This document shows, in pieces, positions 1 to 12,395 of a stretch of DNA of 64,000 nt; the first letter of the stretch is position 1; each line of letters opens with the position of its first letter. The stretch covers positions 78,831,846 to 78,895,845 of the forward strand of contig JBCFYV010011172.1 in the NCBI GenBank assembly GCA_039000515.1, written 5' to 3'. The notes under the pieces are model-generated. The model worked only from the letters and a program-made list of their open reading frames with translations. It had not been told where the DNA came from and did no database searches. The stretch comes from Timema cristinae. Taxonomy: Eukaryota; Arthropoda; Insecta; Phasmatodea; Timematidae. Both the position numbers and the translations under genes were made by a program.

Positions 1-818
1 GTTTGTCATGAATAGTTAAAAGGAGAAAATAGTCAAATCTTGATTCTAAAGAATTATTTGTGTCATAATCAACCTTAATGGATAATTAGTTGTAAAACTC
101 TGATGAGTCGCATCACCTCACTTTTCAATAAGACTGATGATGACATAAAAATGTCTAAAGATCTCCATTAATAAAAATGCTTATGGGTGATTCCAGCATT
201 ATGTGTTGTGACTTTCAGAGTCAATATTTTATAGTTTCAATTACATTTTTGGAGTGTAGTTTGAATAATTTTCAGCTATATTTTATTTCAACATATTAAA
301 CTTTTTTATTTATTTTAAAATACATGATTGAAATATTTACATTTTTACTACGTTTTTCTACTATATTTTTTTTAAATGTTATGTGTGTGAGTCAGAGGAT
401 TTCCACATTCTAACAAGGACATAATTACAATTATTTTACTGTTAATTCATTTGCTCTAATTATGCAGTTTGTATTATTTCCACTATTAATGAGTAAGATT
501 ATTAATTGCATAGTGCCAACCAAAATGATTGCATTCACATCTTTGCTGCATAAAATTGTATGCATATATGTTATGTGTATTACTTACCAAATTTAACTTG
601 AACTTTAAAATAAATCATAAATGAAGGTATGATGGAAAACTTTAAATTACATTATTTTATGTTTCAAGTTCTTTGTAAAAACTTTTTAAATAACATTTAA
701 TATTTTCTATTTTATTAAGTGTTATATGTTTTAATAACTCTTTTAAAACTTTTAACCATTTTTAAATCAAGTTTTGAGTATTTCCCCCTTTTAATTATTG
801 ACGACAAACATTGTGTTT
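1..818. other. AT-rich stretch, no gene seen
   Basis: No open frame with recognisable protein character, no tRNA-like box and no clear repeat was seen. Very AT-rich. Confidence 0.5.
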
Positions 819-833
819 ACGATTTTAACTGTA

Positions 834-1106
834 TTATTATTATTAGCACCGCGTCTTACTACCCATTCGAGTTATACGCACTTACGCTAATGTGTAATGG
901 AAGGGTGATTGTGAGATGAAATGAAGGACCTACAGTTTAACGTGGAATCCGAACCACGGTGGAGACCTGGCATTCCTCACATTCACAAGAAGTCTTGTCA
1001 GAGGTGAAGGAAGGGTTTGGTATTCAGATAAATCTTTGCCGGGACCGAGGATTGAACCCCGGCCGCCACACAGAAGTCTGACACCTTACCCCTAGACCAC
1101 CAGGTC
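834..1106 (-). mobile_element. SINE family A, full-length copy
   Basis: tRNA-derived SINE read on the minus strand. The head at about 1040-1106 contains an A-box-like TGGTCTAGGGGTAAGG and a B-box GGTTCAATCC, reminiscent of tRNA-Glu (inference). The body carries the family hallmark CCACGGTGGAG. The 3' end, at low coordinates, is GACGCGGTGCTAA followed by (ATT)n. A 15-bp target-site duplication, ACGATTTTAACTGTA, lies at 819-833 and 1107-1121, which fixes both ends and shows LINE-style retroposition. Confidence 0.88.
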
Positions 1107-1395
1107 ACGATTTTAACTGTAAATTATTTTAATGTTTCTATAGCTTATATATTTACTTATCTAAAGACAATATTTTTTTACTATAAAATTTGCATTTTTT
1201 AATCCTATTTATTGTCAAACATCAAGAATCTAACAGTGCCTCAAGAAGATATCAAAATGTATCCTAAATTAAAAACCAATTATTAAAAAACAAATTATGG
1301 ATTTGACTTTTTAAGGAATTAACTTTGGCTTAAATTTAAATTTAGAATATGTAAACCATATTATAGTGTATTCCCATAAGTTTGACAACCTACTA

Positions 1396-1721
1396 TTATC
1401 ATTATCACTATTATTATATAATAAAGAAAATTGAAATTATTAATATTACTACTACCCGTTTGGATTATACGCATGTGCGCTAATGTGAAATGGTAGGGTG
1501 ATTGCGAGATGAAATGGAGGACCTACAGTTTAACGTGGGATCCGAACCATGGTGGAGGCCTGACATTCCACACACTCACAAGTTGTGATTAATACACTTC
1601 TTTGTCAGAGATGAAGGAAGGGTTTGGCAATCAGATAAATCTGTGTCAGGACCGAGGATTGAACCTCGGACCCCCAACACAGAAGTCTGACACCTTACCA
1701 CTAGACCGCCAGGTCATCATG
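1396..1721 (-). mobile_element. SINE family A, second copy
   Basis: Same body and tRNA-like head as the copy at 834-1106, with a longer degenerate AT-rich tail at 1396-1450. The direct repeat CAACCTACTA at 1386-1395 and 1722-1731 is the target-site duplication. Divergence from the first copy suggests an older insertion. Confidence 0.82.
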
Positions 1722-2317
1722 CAACCTACTAATTACAAATTTTGTTTCTTGATTCCAGCCATGTTTTAGGACTGATTGCACTTCTGACAGAACAAAATAG
1801 GATTTTTCTACTTTTTTGTGTTTTACATGATTCTAAAGGTGTTTTAAAATTTTCTTTTTCTTTTCTTTTCATGTTTTGACCACTTGATTGTTTAATTCAA
1901 ACTTTACTTGTAGTAGGCCTATGGTTACATAGTTTGTATATTCAATATAGGTCCTATAAGTATGGCATGCATGAAATTACCTCCTTAAATCAGTAAAACA
2001 TATTTTGGTTAAAGTAGAGCCTATTGACGATAAATAGTGACCCAAATCCCTTTTAAACCTTTTCCCTAAATGTATCTATCTATAATAACAATAAAAATAA
2101 TAATGATAATAATAATAAATAATATTAATCCAGATGTTGGTGGGGGGGGGGAGTGGTATGGAACATTGTGCAGTGGTGTAAGCCAGGCTGGTCCCATGAA
2201 GGTCAAAGAGTTTTTATGAGAGGCCTATAAGCTATATGATATTTGGGTAGTTAACTAGAGACTCACAAATCAATTTGTTATTTATACAAAAAATTCTTTA
2301 CCGGTTCTCAAACTCAC

Positions 2318-4024
2318 CTGAACCCAGAGAGAACTGTCGTTACCACCAACACTTTCCTGTTCTGAGAGCTCGCCTTTTGGAGGCATAGTCTCATCTGCCT
2401 GAATGTCCAAACTGGCTGCAGTCGTGACTTCTACCTCCACGTCTTCAATCATCTGATGTGGTGAGATTGTGGTGAGTGCTGTCAAAGACCCAGAGCTCTC
2501 TTTCCCTTTCAGCATATTTCCAGTGTTGTCCAGAAATTCGCTTGGCACCAGAATGTGAATGCCATCAATCTCAATAATATTTACAGTCCCTGGAGATTCT
2601 AAAGTCAAAACTGTGTTGCTACTAGCTGGTTCACCTATGTTTGTTAACAAATCTACTTTCATTTCTTTTAAATCATATGGTATGTTTTCAAATTTACCAT
2701 CCCTTGACGAATCATGTTTTGATGAGTCAAAAGAGGACCTGCTGTCTGAGGTAATGAATTCCTCACCACTGACTGGAACTTGAATACACCTTGAGGACCG
2801 TCTAGTGATTGATACAATTTGGAGTCTTTCTCTTCTCTCAGAAATATTTCCATTTGATGGGTAGATTTCTTCTATTTCGTGTTCTTCTGCCAGACTCTCA
2901 TTATCATCTTCACCAATGCAATTTTCAATTTCTGTGGATAAATTTAGGTTGTTCTTAACTTCTAAACTAGGACTCAATGCTTCTACTTCATTATCTTCAA
3001 CAGTTTCACCTGTTTCTATTCTTAATTCACTACAGCCTTCAGTTTGTCCAACTCTTTTATTCAACATATCAAAACATTCAGGAAGTTCAACTTTAGACAT
3101 ACACAATGTTTCTTCATGGGAACAAACTAGTCTATCTTGAGCAAAATTTCTTGATGTACTCGCGGCATTCTCAAATGTCCTTTGGTCTTGTATATGTATT
3201 TTATTTTGAATGATACTATTTTGAGTTGACTCTACACAACATTCCCTAGACATATCCTGCAAATCTGAGCAATATGAAGAATTGCTCATGACCGTACTCA
3301 GAGGGAGTCTAGTATCATTAAATGAAGATGAGGAAGGACTGTAAGTGGAGAATTTGACACTGAGGTTGAATGGGCAAGAGTAGAACTAGAAACCTGACAG
3401 ACCGGTAGCGATAAGCTTGCCGAGTGTGATATAGAGGTGGATGGTGGTGTGGGAGAAAGAGGTTTTTTGAGCATGTGTTGTAGTGGTTGTAATATTACCT
3501 TGCTGAGGTGGGGATGTGGGAATCAAGGCAGGTGCGGGAGGTAGAAATGGGCTCAAGAAGTGTTGCTGAGTAGGAGACACTACAGAACCAAGCTGTGGTT
3601 GTAACAAGAATGGGTTGTACACCATCTGGACAATTCCAGGTTTGTCCAAAGAGCGGTGACTAGAATCAGAAGCAGCAAGAAATGTTGGCACTGAGACATA
3701 TTGAGGTATCATGGGGCCCCCTTGGCAGGTGTTACTGTTTAGAAACTGCTGGTAGGTGATTGCTGTGGTATAATGGTTGCTACTTGGAGATGTAAACAAA
3801 TTATTTGCCTCTCCAGTAATTTGAGCCTGGTTTAATGGAATGCTTGATGGTGAAAGTGTGCTTAATTCACCACAACTAGTATGTTCTCTACCCTTAGAAA
3901 CCTTCACCAACGCTGCAATCACTTGATCTTTAGGATGAGTGTCCAAGTGGCTTTGAAGGGTAACACCTTCTCTCATGTATAATGTGCATACAGGGCAACA
4001 AACGCAATCACTGCCGTTCTCCAT
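2318..4024 (-). CDS. First coding exon of an unidentified single-C2H2 zinc-finger protein (partial, possibly frameshifted)
   Basis: The ATG at 4022-4024 opens a frame whose first ~35 residues hold a canonical C2H2 finger, CPVC...HLDTH (C-x2-C-x12-H-x3-H). Then follow about 170 residues rich in Ser, Thr, Pro and Gln and about 330 acidic, Ser-rich residues. Such a layout suggests a nuclear DNA- or protein-binding factor, but I do not recognise the gene. The exon ends at 2318 after CAG with donor GTGAGT (phase 0), so the 3' part lies at lower coordinates and was not found. One in-frame TAG at 3386-3388 splits the exon. Both sides are in the same frame, and a neighbouring frame stays open and low-complexity from the T6 run at 3463-3468 to about 3300. 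That fits two compensating one-base indels (assembly error or polymorphism) better than decay. No better short intron was found. Confidence 0.6.
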
Positions 4025-5141
4025 TATGAAATGTTTTAATTTACTATTAGTTTCTGAAAAGTGGATTATTTACTTTAAATATTATATTAAAACACCTATT
4101 AGTCTCGGTATGAATTCAATGTATTAGTTATATACTAAACCAACACGATTTAATAAACTAAATCATTTTACGCCCAGAATCCATACATTAAACTGTACCT
4201 CAAGTCCTGTAGAGGCGCTGGGAAACAAATAAAATAGTAAGAAAAAAAAATGTCTAGACAAACTTCACAAATTCCCGTCTAAATCGTTACACAGACGTCA
4301 TCTTTTATTAATATGAACTTGAGACGTCCTCCCAAACCTTTTCAACCACATTTCATACATTTATGCTCAGAAAAGTGTCAATTTAATAATAAACAACTAT
4401 CACACCACAGGTACAGATCGTCTACTGAGACCCCTTTCAGAAATCCAATCTAAGAATAATGCTCATTTGTTTTTCAGACCCATCGCTTTAAAATACCAGG
4501 TGAATAAACAAAATAAAACTAGTGAACGGATTTTTCTAGAAATTTAATAATATTTTAACAATAATAGTCACAGTCGTAAGGAACTTGTGAGGAGAAAAAA
4601 AACATGAAGCTATTAGGAAAATGTCTAGCTAAATAGGGTTTAAGGGTGCATCACATTAGTATTACTGACAAATTGAAATAATCCACTTCCCCTCTTTGTA
4701 CGTACCTTTCCAACCATCTAGCTCTATATATACATGTATAGTTTCTGATATTCAGATACATAGCCCAAACAGCAGTACCTTAATACAGGACTGAAGAAAA
4801 TAAAAAACTATCATATTTAAATTATTAAATAAAGAATATTCATGTAAATTAGTTATAGAATATTATGGAAATACGGTGTAAAATGATTTATCACTGTAAT
4901 AATAAATTTATCATATACAATCTATGCTAAAATAAACATAAATATAATACTTGTGCAAAACAGTATCCCAAAGTACCGTATTACCTACGTGGTTACGACA
5001 CGTATCTTCCTTTTCCTTTTATAAATTACATTATTTAAATAGGACTCTTTTTACTCAACCCCTCTAACCAATTGAAGGCATGAGAATAATAACCAGTTAA
5101 TGGATAAAATGTCAGAAAATTGTTTTTTGACTGATTCTTAC
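4025..5141. other. Upstream region of the zinc-finger exon, no other gene
   Basis: This is AT-rich sequence directly upstream of the minus-strand ATG at 4024. It presumably contains the 5' UTR and promoter, but no TATA box or initiator could be assigned with confidence. Confidence 0.3.
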
Positions 5142-5153
5142 TCTACAGAAAAA

Positions 5154-5416
5154 CCCGCACCTCGGCGGCGTACTTGGCTAACGCGCTTGTCGTGTTGAGC
5201 TCGACTGCTGAGGACGGGGAGATCGAGGTTCGAATCTCAGTCGGGTGAACTGGGGGAGGTTTTTCATAAATGGTTTTCTGCTATCCTTCCACGCAAATGC
5301 GGGTTCACTTCTTCTAATTCAACCTTCCCAATTCCTAATCCATTAGTGTAATTAGTACTCAAAGCGTATAACCCGAACGGGTAGTAAGACACGGTGCTAA
5401 ATATTATTATTTATTA
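5154..5416 (+). mobile_element. SINE family B, full-length copy
   Basis: The tRNA-like head contains A-box TTGGCTAACGCGCTTG and B-box GGTTCGAATC. A body follows with ATGGTTTTC and CGCAAATGCGGGTTCACTTC, then the tail AACCCGAACGGGTAGTAAGA and (ATT)n. The target-site duplication TCTACAGAAAAA lies at 5142-5153 and 5417-5428. The head differs from family A but the last ~50 bp are the same. Confidence 0.9.
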
Positions 5417-5429
5417 TCTACAGAAAAAT

Positions 5430-6083
5430 CTCCATCGTTTGCAATTAAATTATTGTGAGTCCTATTTTAATGCCAGTGGTAAAATAGTTTCTGTAAGAAA
5501 ATACAAAGATTGCAACTGCATATGACAGTGCTAAATCAAATTTACTGTTGGTTAAAAGAATAATAATGTGGATGGTTTCAACACACTTGAATAAGGAAAA
5601 TATGTCGGATGTATATCTGTTTGGTTTGATAAAGACATTTCCTATCATCCGGTGTATAAAACTTGATGCTGTGAAAAGGAGTTTACAGAAAACCCCTATG
5701 ACCAAAATTAACGCTGTTAAAATTGAGGAAAAAGAAGAAAAACGTATTGTTAAAATAGCATATGAATTATGATGGTAAATAAATCCAAATTAGTAAGAAT
5801 GCTTTTGGTGATATGTATGTTGATTGTAAGTCCAGATTAGAGCGCATTGCAACACACAAAATAAATAATAGTAGGCCTACACCGTCTCGAGATCGAAAGG
5901 CCTGTCTGAATATTCTGGGGGGACAAGAAATAAAGGCTACATTTAAAAAATCTCATTGAAAGTTTCCCAGCACGAGATTAACGTAACACTGGGAGAGATC
6001 GTGCATCATTCTAACAGTGAAGTCTGGAATCAAAACTTATCTTGAATAATCTCTCCTAGTGTAATGTGGAACACATGTGTACA
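5430..6083. other. AT-rich stretch, no gene seen
   Basis: Contains only short open frames without recognisable character. One copy of the palindrome TAGGCCTA lies at 5872-5879. Confidence 0.4.
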
Positions 6084-6340
6084 TCTTGAGCTTCACGCTT
6101 GTACATTGAGGAGTCAGTTTGCATTTGGTTATAAGTAACCACATGTATATTTCTTGCGCTTTACGCTTGTACATTAAGGAGTCAGTTTGCATTTGGTTAT
6201 GATTGACCACATACATACTTCTTGCGCTTCCTGCTTGTACATTGTGGTGACAGTTTGCATCAAGTTATGATTGTCCAAATTTATATTTCTTGTGACTCAC
6301 GCATGTGCACTAGTACACTAAGGAGACAGCTCGCATTTAC
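6084..6340. repeat. 68-bp tandem repeat, about 4 copies
   Basis: Units start with CTTG(A/C)GCTT at about 6084, 6153, 6221 and 6289 and share GCTTGTACATT and CAGTTTGCAT. The last unit is degenerate. Confidence 0.8.
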
Positions 6341-6699
6341 TTACTTGCACTTTATGAGAAAATGTTCCCTTGTGATGTTCTAGAAGACATATTTCGCTAG
6401 AGCTGGTTGTATCAATTTAAGAGGGCTCTGTGCTCAGCTTTGATTGTCATACATTCTAAATTTAGGCAAGCCACGCTAAATGCTCCATGTGTGCTCGGCT
6501 CAGTGGAGCCACGACTTGCCCTAAATACAGATTTGTTTCAAATGTTTTCTTACATAAGCTATGAAGAGCTATATATGGTTATATTTATTTGATATATAAA
6601 ATATGATTAATTAATTTTAGATGTGAAATTAAAATTATTGTTACCTAGAATGTTGTTTTTCCTTTTTCTAGTACAGTGTGTGAAAGGAGGAGAAGAATG

Positions 6700-8302
6700 T
6701 GAACGATAGAGAAATAATGGTGGAAAGATGAAGATGGAACCATTTCACTAAACTGAGCAGCCATATGTTGAACAGTTTCTATAGATGAGTTGAAGTAAAT
6801 GTTAGCTAATATTAAACAAAATACAGTAGTATCTTATCCATTTGGTTCGATAGTTTAGAATAGCTATCCTAAGTTGGATTAGCTTGGAAATGCAATTTAA
6901 ACGTATAAAAGATGGAAAACTAATAATGTAATATAAATTCGACCTATTGAGACGACGACAAACCAGGTCAGTAATCAATCAAGCTAGCAGTGAGTTGACC
7001 AACGAAGATTCTAATCCTAAAGCAGTTGTGTTATAGTCGTATTAAAAACTTTTTGAGGGGAAATGACTAAAATATGTAACCACTCTACTAGCTTAAACGA
7101 CTAATGTTGAAGATTGGGGAATGAAAATCATATTGAGTTTATTGAAATTATCACAATAATTATTTTATAATAATTTAAACTAAGACACTCAAATTGTTTA
7201 TTTCTAAAACATTAAATAAAGCGTATAGTTATGTTTGTTTCAAATATAAATAGTGTGCTCTTCTAAAGTTAATAACATACAATAGCATTAAATTCCGGAA
7301 TGCAAGAGAATTGCTGTCACAACTAACCTGTCCAAGATTTATCATCTATGTTTAACGCTATATTTAACAGCTGATATGACCACTGGATATGACAGATGAA
7401 TAAATTAAAAACTTACATAGCCTACTAAATGGTGTATGAGGCCCTAGCACAATTGGGTCAAAGCGTATACTATTTTATGTAATCTCAAGGTTAATCAATA
7501 TATCTATCTCTCTTATCAGGACTTTAAAATTTAATGTTGAATTATCAACAAGAACAAGGTTATTTTATGCTAGCAACAAAACACCAAAGATAGAATTGAG
7601 GAATTTGAACCACTGTTAATTTAAGAACGGGTTGGGTTAAATTATGGGCAAATGTGTGCACTGGTAAGTTAAAAAGTATAGAGGATAATTGAAGGTATGA
7701 GAATGAATCCTAATGTTGACAAAAAGTAAATTTTTAGATACGAGGAAAAACGTTTTTGCACATTGCTAACTGTTGTTGAAATTTTTAAATTTATCTAGAG
7801 AATCTTCACTAAAAATGATACTCGTACAGTAAAATTTATTTAGTAGTTATATTGTTTCATTTACTGAGGAATATGGTATGATAAAAAATGAGTTACCCTA
7901 TCTTATTTTCATTCTCATTCTAATTGGTGGCCGATTAAAACTATATATATACAACACACTTATTGGTATAATTAAAATTAAGATACATAAGTTTCAGGGA
8001 TATGTTGGAAAAAATAATTTTTATTCGTTTCTACAACAAAGAAATAAGTTTGTAAAAAATAGTGAAAATGGATATACCTTGATTTTACTGTTAATGTTTA
8101 GGAAAAATTAAAAATAGATACTGTTTAAATATTTGTTCACATGTTTCTTGTTGTTTTGAAGAAAACATTACAAAATTGACTTGTTACAGTATTTAATATC
8201 AGCCCCAGAATCCTCAGTTGTTATTTGCAAACTGGGTAAAGTTCTTGGCCTACAATCAAAATTCTCATCAAAAATAAAATGAAGTTTTTATTTACCTCTA
8301 AA
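6700..8302 (+). repeat. Left arm of a 1.6-kb inverted repeat
   Basis: Reads as the reverse complement of 12396-14005 over its whole length with moderate divergence. Examples are TATCCTAAGTTGGATTAG near 6865 against CTAATCCAACTTAGGATAGC near 13825, and CTTGGCCTACAATCAAA near 8245 against its complement near 12430. It has no recognised coding content; the 77-codon frame at 7878-8111 has no family character. Confidence 0.85.
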
Positions 8303-8849
8303 AAAATTCCTGTTACTTAAGCTATAAATTATGGTAGTTAAAACTTTACAAACTTGAAATAAGTCATTCAAGGTTTCCCATTGAACAAGTTCATCACTTG
8401 AGAAGTTCTCATCCGCCGATGTAATCTCTTTGTTAGTTTCATTCTCTTCTCGAAGCAGCCTGTCATAATATGAATGTTATGATAGCACCCTATGGCTATG
8501 CAAGGAACTACACTCTCTATCCAGGACCAAGTTGAGAGTCAGAGGTGTTACCCTAAGGACTTGCTATCTGTAAATGTGTGTTGTAATGTCCTTGTCTCTA
8601 ATAATGTCTTATGTCTGCAACAGGTAGCAACAGAATAGACTTCGCCTTGTACCGATTTAGGCTGTTATAAAATTGACAATTTCCAGTGTAGTATCTCATG
8701 GTAGTAGTGGTAAGCTATTGGGCTTATTTAAGTATAACTAAGGTGAAGTGAACAGTTCTAACATAGATAAATAACATAGTTCCAAAATTTGTAAAACCTG
8801 GCAGCAGCATTAGTTTTGAGGAGTACGAAAAATCAATAAAGGCCACAAC

Positions 8850-9296
8850 AAGTGGTACCTCTATAGAGGCTAGCAAGCAAACCCAATCAAAGTTCAAAAG
8901 AGAAAAAAAACTCCCACTGGTGATAATCCATCTAGCTATAATGCTGAAGACTCCGATATGCCGTCCGATGTAGAATAATTTATGGATGTTTCTATTGTGT
9001 CATATGTTTCAGAGCCTGATGTTTTACCAGTAAGAGTAACTTCTTATGTAATTGTTCAGTATTTATTGAAGAAGAGTAAGAAAAATTTTGTTGGACAGGT
9101 GATAGATTAAATTCCAACTGGGTTCAGAGTTGAATTTACCAAACATAGCCTCGGTGGTGTTATATGGCCAAATGTTGAAGACTGTGATGTTATAGCAGAA
9201 GAAGATATCATTAAAGTACTGCCAGAGCCCACAACAAACAATATAGTTATTATGAAGTTTAACAGCATTGCATTTGCTGGTTTGAACTTGCATTAA
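8850..9296 (+). pseudogene. C-terminal remnant of a transposon-type protein with an SH3/Tudor-like module
   Basis: One frame reads as protein from about 8850 to the TAA at 9294-9296, broken by stops near 8964 and 9108. It begins with a basic then acidic, Ser-rich linker. It then gives a beta-rich stretch with FVGQVID, FRVEF, VIWPNVEDCD and EEDIIKVLPEP. The pattern (aromatic, G-x-V, V-x-F, WP, acidic D) resembles the C-terminal SH3/Tudor-like modules that end many invertebrate transposon proteins; this is pattern-level recognition only. It lies between the inverted arms and is not functional. Confidence 0.45.
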
Positions 9297-9676
9297 GTAT
9301 TGACAGTGAAATGAGAATGTAGTGTATGATGAGCTAAAACGTTATATTTTAAAAACTTGACATTAAGCCATTACTAGTAATATTCCCCCACAACTCTAAC
9401 AGTATAATATCCTAAACTCACCGAGGCCCATTCAACTGTTTACGTCCCGAGTTGGCTATCTCCCAGGCTACGCAACCGACCATCGCGAACTTGTTGTTAT
9501 GACTGAAAGTGTGAGGACTGGAGTCTCGTCAACACAACGTGGTTGCAAGTACGATGTTCCGACGCTAGAGGGTTACCGAAGAAACTAGATAGTTCTTTAT
9601 CCTTCTCGGGCCTGCTTGTCACATGTTCCCCGCCTATTATTACATCTTCCCTTTCTTTTCACCCTATGCTTCCATC

Positions 9677-9706
9677 TTGTGTGTGTGTGTGTGTATGTGT
9701 GTCTGT
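9677..9706. repeat. (GT)n microsatellite
   Basis: Alternating GT with a few A and C interruptions. Confidence 0.9.
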
Positions 9707-9908
9707 GTAACTCCCACTTCCTCCCTTTAAGAGCAATAGATATTGAATAAATACCACCAAGAGATCTATGGACAGACACTTATGGCAGGATACCCATCTT
9801 GAGCACATCTAAGTTTTCTCAAAACAAAAATGTAAGATCCAAATTAAGTTCCGGCCTTTGTGAGTTTAAATTCCATTTCGGCTTTAAAATTAGAATAAAT
9901 GTTGTGTC

Positions 9909-10040
9909 CTTCAGACTTATGATAAAATATTTAAAGTCCTTCAGATTTATAATAAATGTTCAGAGTTCTTCAGATTTATGATAAAATATTCAGTCTTTCA
10001 GATTTATGATAAAAATTCAGAGTACTTCAGACTTAAAAAA
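9909..10040. repeat. 29-bp tandem repeat, about 5 copies
   Basis: TTCAGA(C/T)TTATGATAAAAT recurs at about 9910, 9940, 9969, 9997 and 10026. A further stray unit lies near 10530. Confidence 0.8.
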
Positions 10041-10044
10041 TGTA

Positions 10045-10405
10045 TAGAGTCTTTATTATGAAAGGATATGATTACGCATTTAGTAATTTTATAATGAACA
10101 GTATGTTATTTACAAGGAAAGATTTGAAAAATATATTGGTTTTATTATGGAAAGAGATGATTACTTATTTAGTACATTTATAATGAATAGTATGTTATTT
10201 ACAATGATAGATTTGACAAATATATAGGGTCTTTATTATGTAATGATATGATTACGCATTTATTAAATTTATATTGAATAGTATGTTATTTACAAGGAAA
10301 GATTTTACAATAAATAGAGTTTTTATTATGGAAAGATATGATTAAGTATTTAGTAGTTTTATAATGAATAGTATATTATGTACAAAGAAAGATTTGGCAA
10401 ATATT
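10045..10405. repeat. 90-bp tandem repeat, 4 copies
   Basis: GTATGTTATTTACAAGGAAA recurs at about 10101, 10190, 10281 and 10371, preceded each time by TTTATTATGGAAAGATATGA. It directly follows the 29-bp array. Confidence 0.85.
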
Positions 10406-10529
10406 CAAATTCCTTCCTACTTATATTAAATACTAAGTGTCCGTCTAACTTGTGCAAATTATTGTAGATATTCAAATTTTTTACTAAGGAAAGCATGTTA
10501 TATATTCAGATTTTTTTTTTTTTTTGTCA

Positions 10530-11230
10530 TTCAGACTTATGAATAAAATTACCCCCATCATTATCCCACACAAATAACACACATAAGTAAGCACAAGAGA
10601 GTAATAAATTTATTTTACAATTAACATAATACAGCTCAATGAGGGAGCGGAACATAAGAGTTAAAGCACTAAGCAAGGACATAACCCAGATGGGCAATGA
10701 TACACAAGGGTTACCGCCAAGGCCGGATGGGCACGAAAATAATAACAAACAACAGGTGGCCCCTTATTCTTAGACGTTCCAAAATGGCGTCATCAGAGAA
10801 TGACAATGACACTCTAATAAATTGGTCTCCTTTCCCACTATAAGAAAATATCTATTATAATTAAAGGCAAAGAACCAGCATATGCCCTAGCATAAAACAT
10901 AAGGTGAGTAAAGATCACAAGTACCTAACCTAAACGACGGTAGAAGCATTATAACAATATCTGACATAATATAAAGTTCATAAGTTTGGAATAACAAATA
11001 ACCTAACGTTTTAACAATAGACGGAGTGCCCTCCGTAGATATATGCACAGGGTGGCCCGCAGCCTCAAATTTAATAACCATAAATATACATAGATATAAG
11101 CAAAGAGACGATAATGAACTATACGAACTTTAATCACTATCAAAGTGTCCACACAATAATCATCCTCCCTGCCGGCTCGCGGCCCCACATTTAACCAACC
11201 TCTAAATGAAAACAAGGCGGTAAAAACGAA
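10530..11230. other. Unassigned segment, somewhat GC-richer
   Basis: Three overlapping minus-strand frames of 64-73 codons occur here without recognisable motifs. The minus strand has AATAAA near 10600. It could be the end of a retroelement or an untranslated region, but nothing decides this. Confidence 0.2.
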
Positions 11231-11447
11231 CTATCTCAACCCTTAATAAATACTCTAAATAAGTCCTGGCAGCAAGAAATGAAGCTAGCATATCGTGGCT
11301 TTTTCTGGTAAGTTACAACAGACCACTAAACTTTCCGTGATGCGGAAATTAAACGTACAAAAACAAATGGTTCTCACCAAGTTAACATTGCCTTATGGGC
11401 AAAGAGCAAATACTGATCATCTGATCATAGAAATCTATTATCAGTAA

Positions 11448-11503
<56 letters not shown>
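11448..11503. repeat. (AT)n microsatellite
   Basis: Almost pure alternating AT of about 56 bases. A smaller one lies at 12049-12062. Confidence 0.95.
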
Positions 11504-11505
<2 letters not shown>

Positions 11506-11936
11506 GTTCTGAAGTTCGAGACATTAAATTTTAAAAGATAAACATTTTAATACCAAAGTGAATTTTGAAATGAGTGACGAGCCTAATAAATAGATGGGCT
11601 TATTACCTTGTAAGCCCAGAGTATAATGCGTAACAATACTCTGGACTCTAACCATTATATACCCTACGGTAATCATGTGCTCTCAGTGTTTGGAGAGATA
11701 GGGGGGGAGGAGTTTCCAGAACAGTCACGATAGTCCACGAGCATCGGTCACAAGCACAAATATGATCCATAAAAGTTTTAGAACCAGCCCACCAGCGCGT
11801 GTACAGCTCACGCTCAACGAGGTTCACTTGTTTGAAAGGGAGGGGAGGCTCTCCCAACACGGCCAGCAGCGAGCCTCAAACTCTGGTTCAGTTGAATGTG
11901 GATTTTGTAGTGGAGTGGAACTCGGGTTTATTGTAG

Positions 11937-11969
11937 ACGAGTCGGAACGAATCGACTGGGGCTGGCTAG
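11937..11969 (+). CDS. EMC2: Candidate first coding exon of EMC2
   Basis: The last codons before the strong donor CTAG|GTGAGT at 11970 read IDWGWL plus one base. Spliced to the exon at 15776 this gives IDWGWLDVRDLFRSWREEN, in phase and matching the expected EMC2 N terminus (a Trp shortly before the RDxxRxWREEN block). Context supports it: the surrounding 300 bases are GC-richer and promoter-like. Against it, the only in-frame ATG is at 11762, which would add about 60 residues. An acceptor-like TTGTAG at 11931-11936 suggests that the ATG may sit on a further upstream exon. The start is therefore unresolved. Confidence 0.38.
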   Translation, partial: TSRNESTGAG

Positions 11970-12395
11970 GTGAGTGATACAACTTCTTCTGTGTCATGTT
12001 GTAACAAGGTTACATAATGATATTGCAAGATGTGATCTATGGATCATATATATATATATATATTGTTTATCAATAAAACTTGCAATTAGCTATTTAACTC
12101 TTGACATGTTGACTTCTACTCTTATTTAACTAAATTTTAAAACCTTCCTGAAAATATTCTTTAATCCTTTTGTTTTTGGTAGCGCAATAATTTCGGATGG
12201 GTTCCTTGGAAACATGAGTATATATAATATGTTATAATAAATACTTTTGGGTATCCTATCAAATCACTCTGAATTTATTCCCTACCCCCCTCCCTTTTTA
12301 TTTTGCTTAGTTTTGTATGCCCGCATTGGTGCTGGAGGATGAAAAAGGGATACAAGAACAACTTGTATATACCGTACCGTGTAAATAATCTAGTG

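Noticed and set aside
8372..8480. Minus-strand stretch RLLREENETNKEITSADENF SSDEL resembling the acidic start of a piggyBac-type transposase
   Set aside because: Too short and low-complexity; no piggyBac catalytic motif follows.
9909..10405. CRISPR-like array
   Set aside because: The units are contiguous tandem repeats without unique spacers, in an animal genome.
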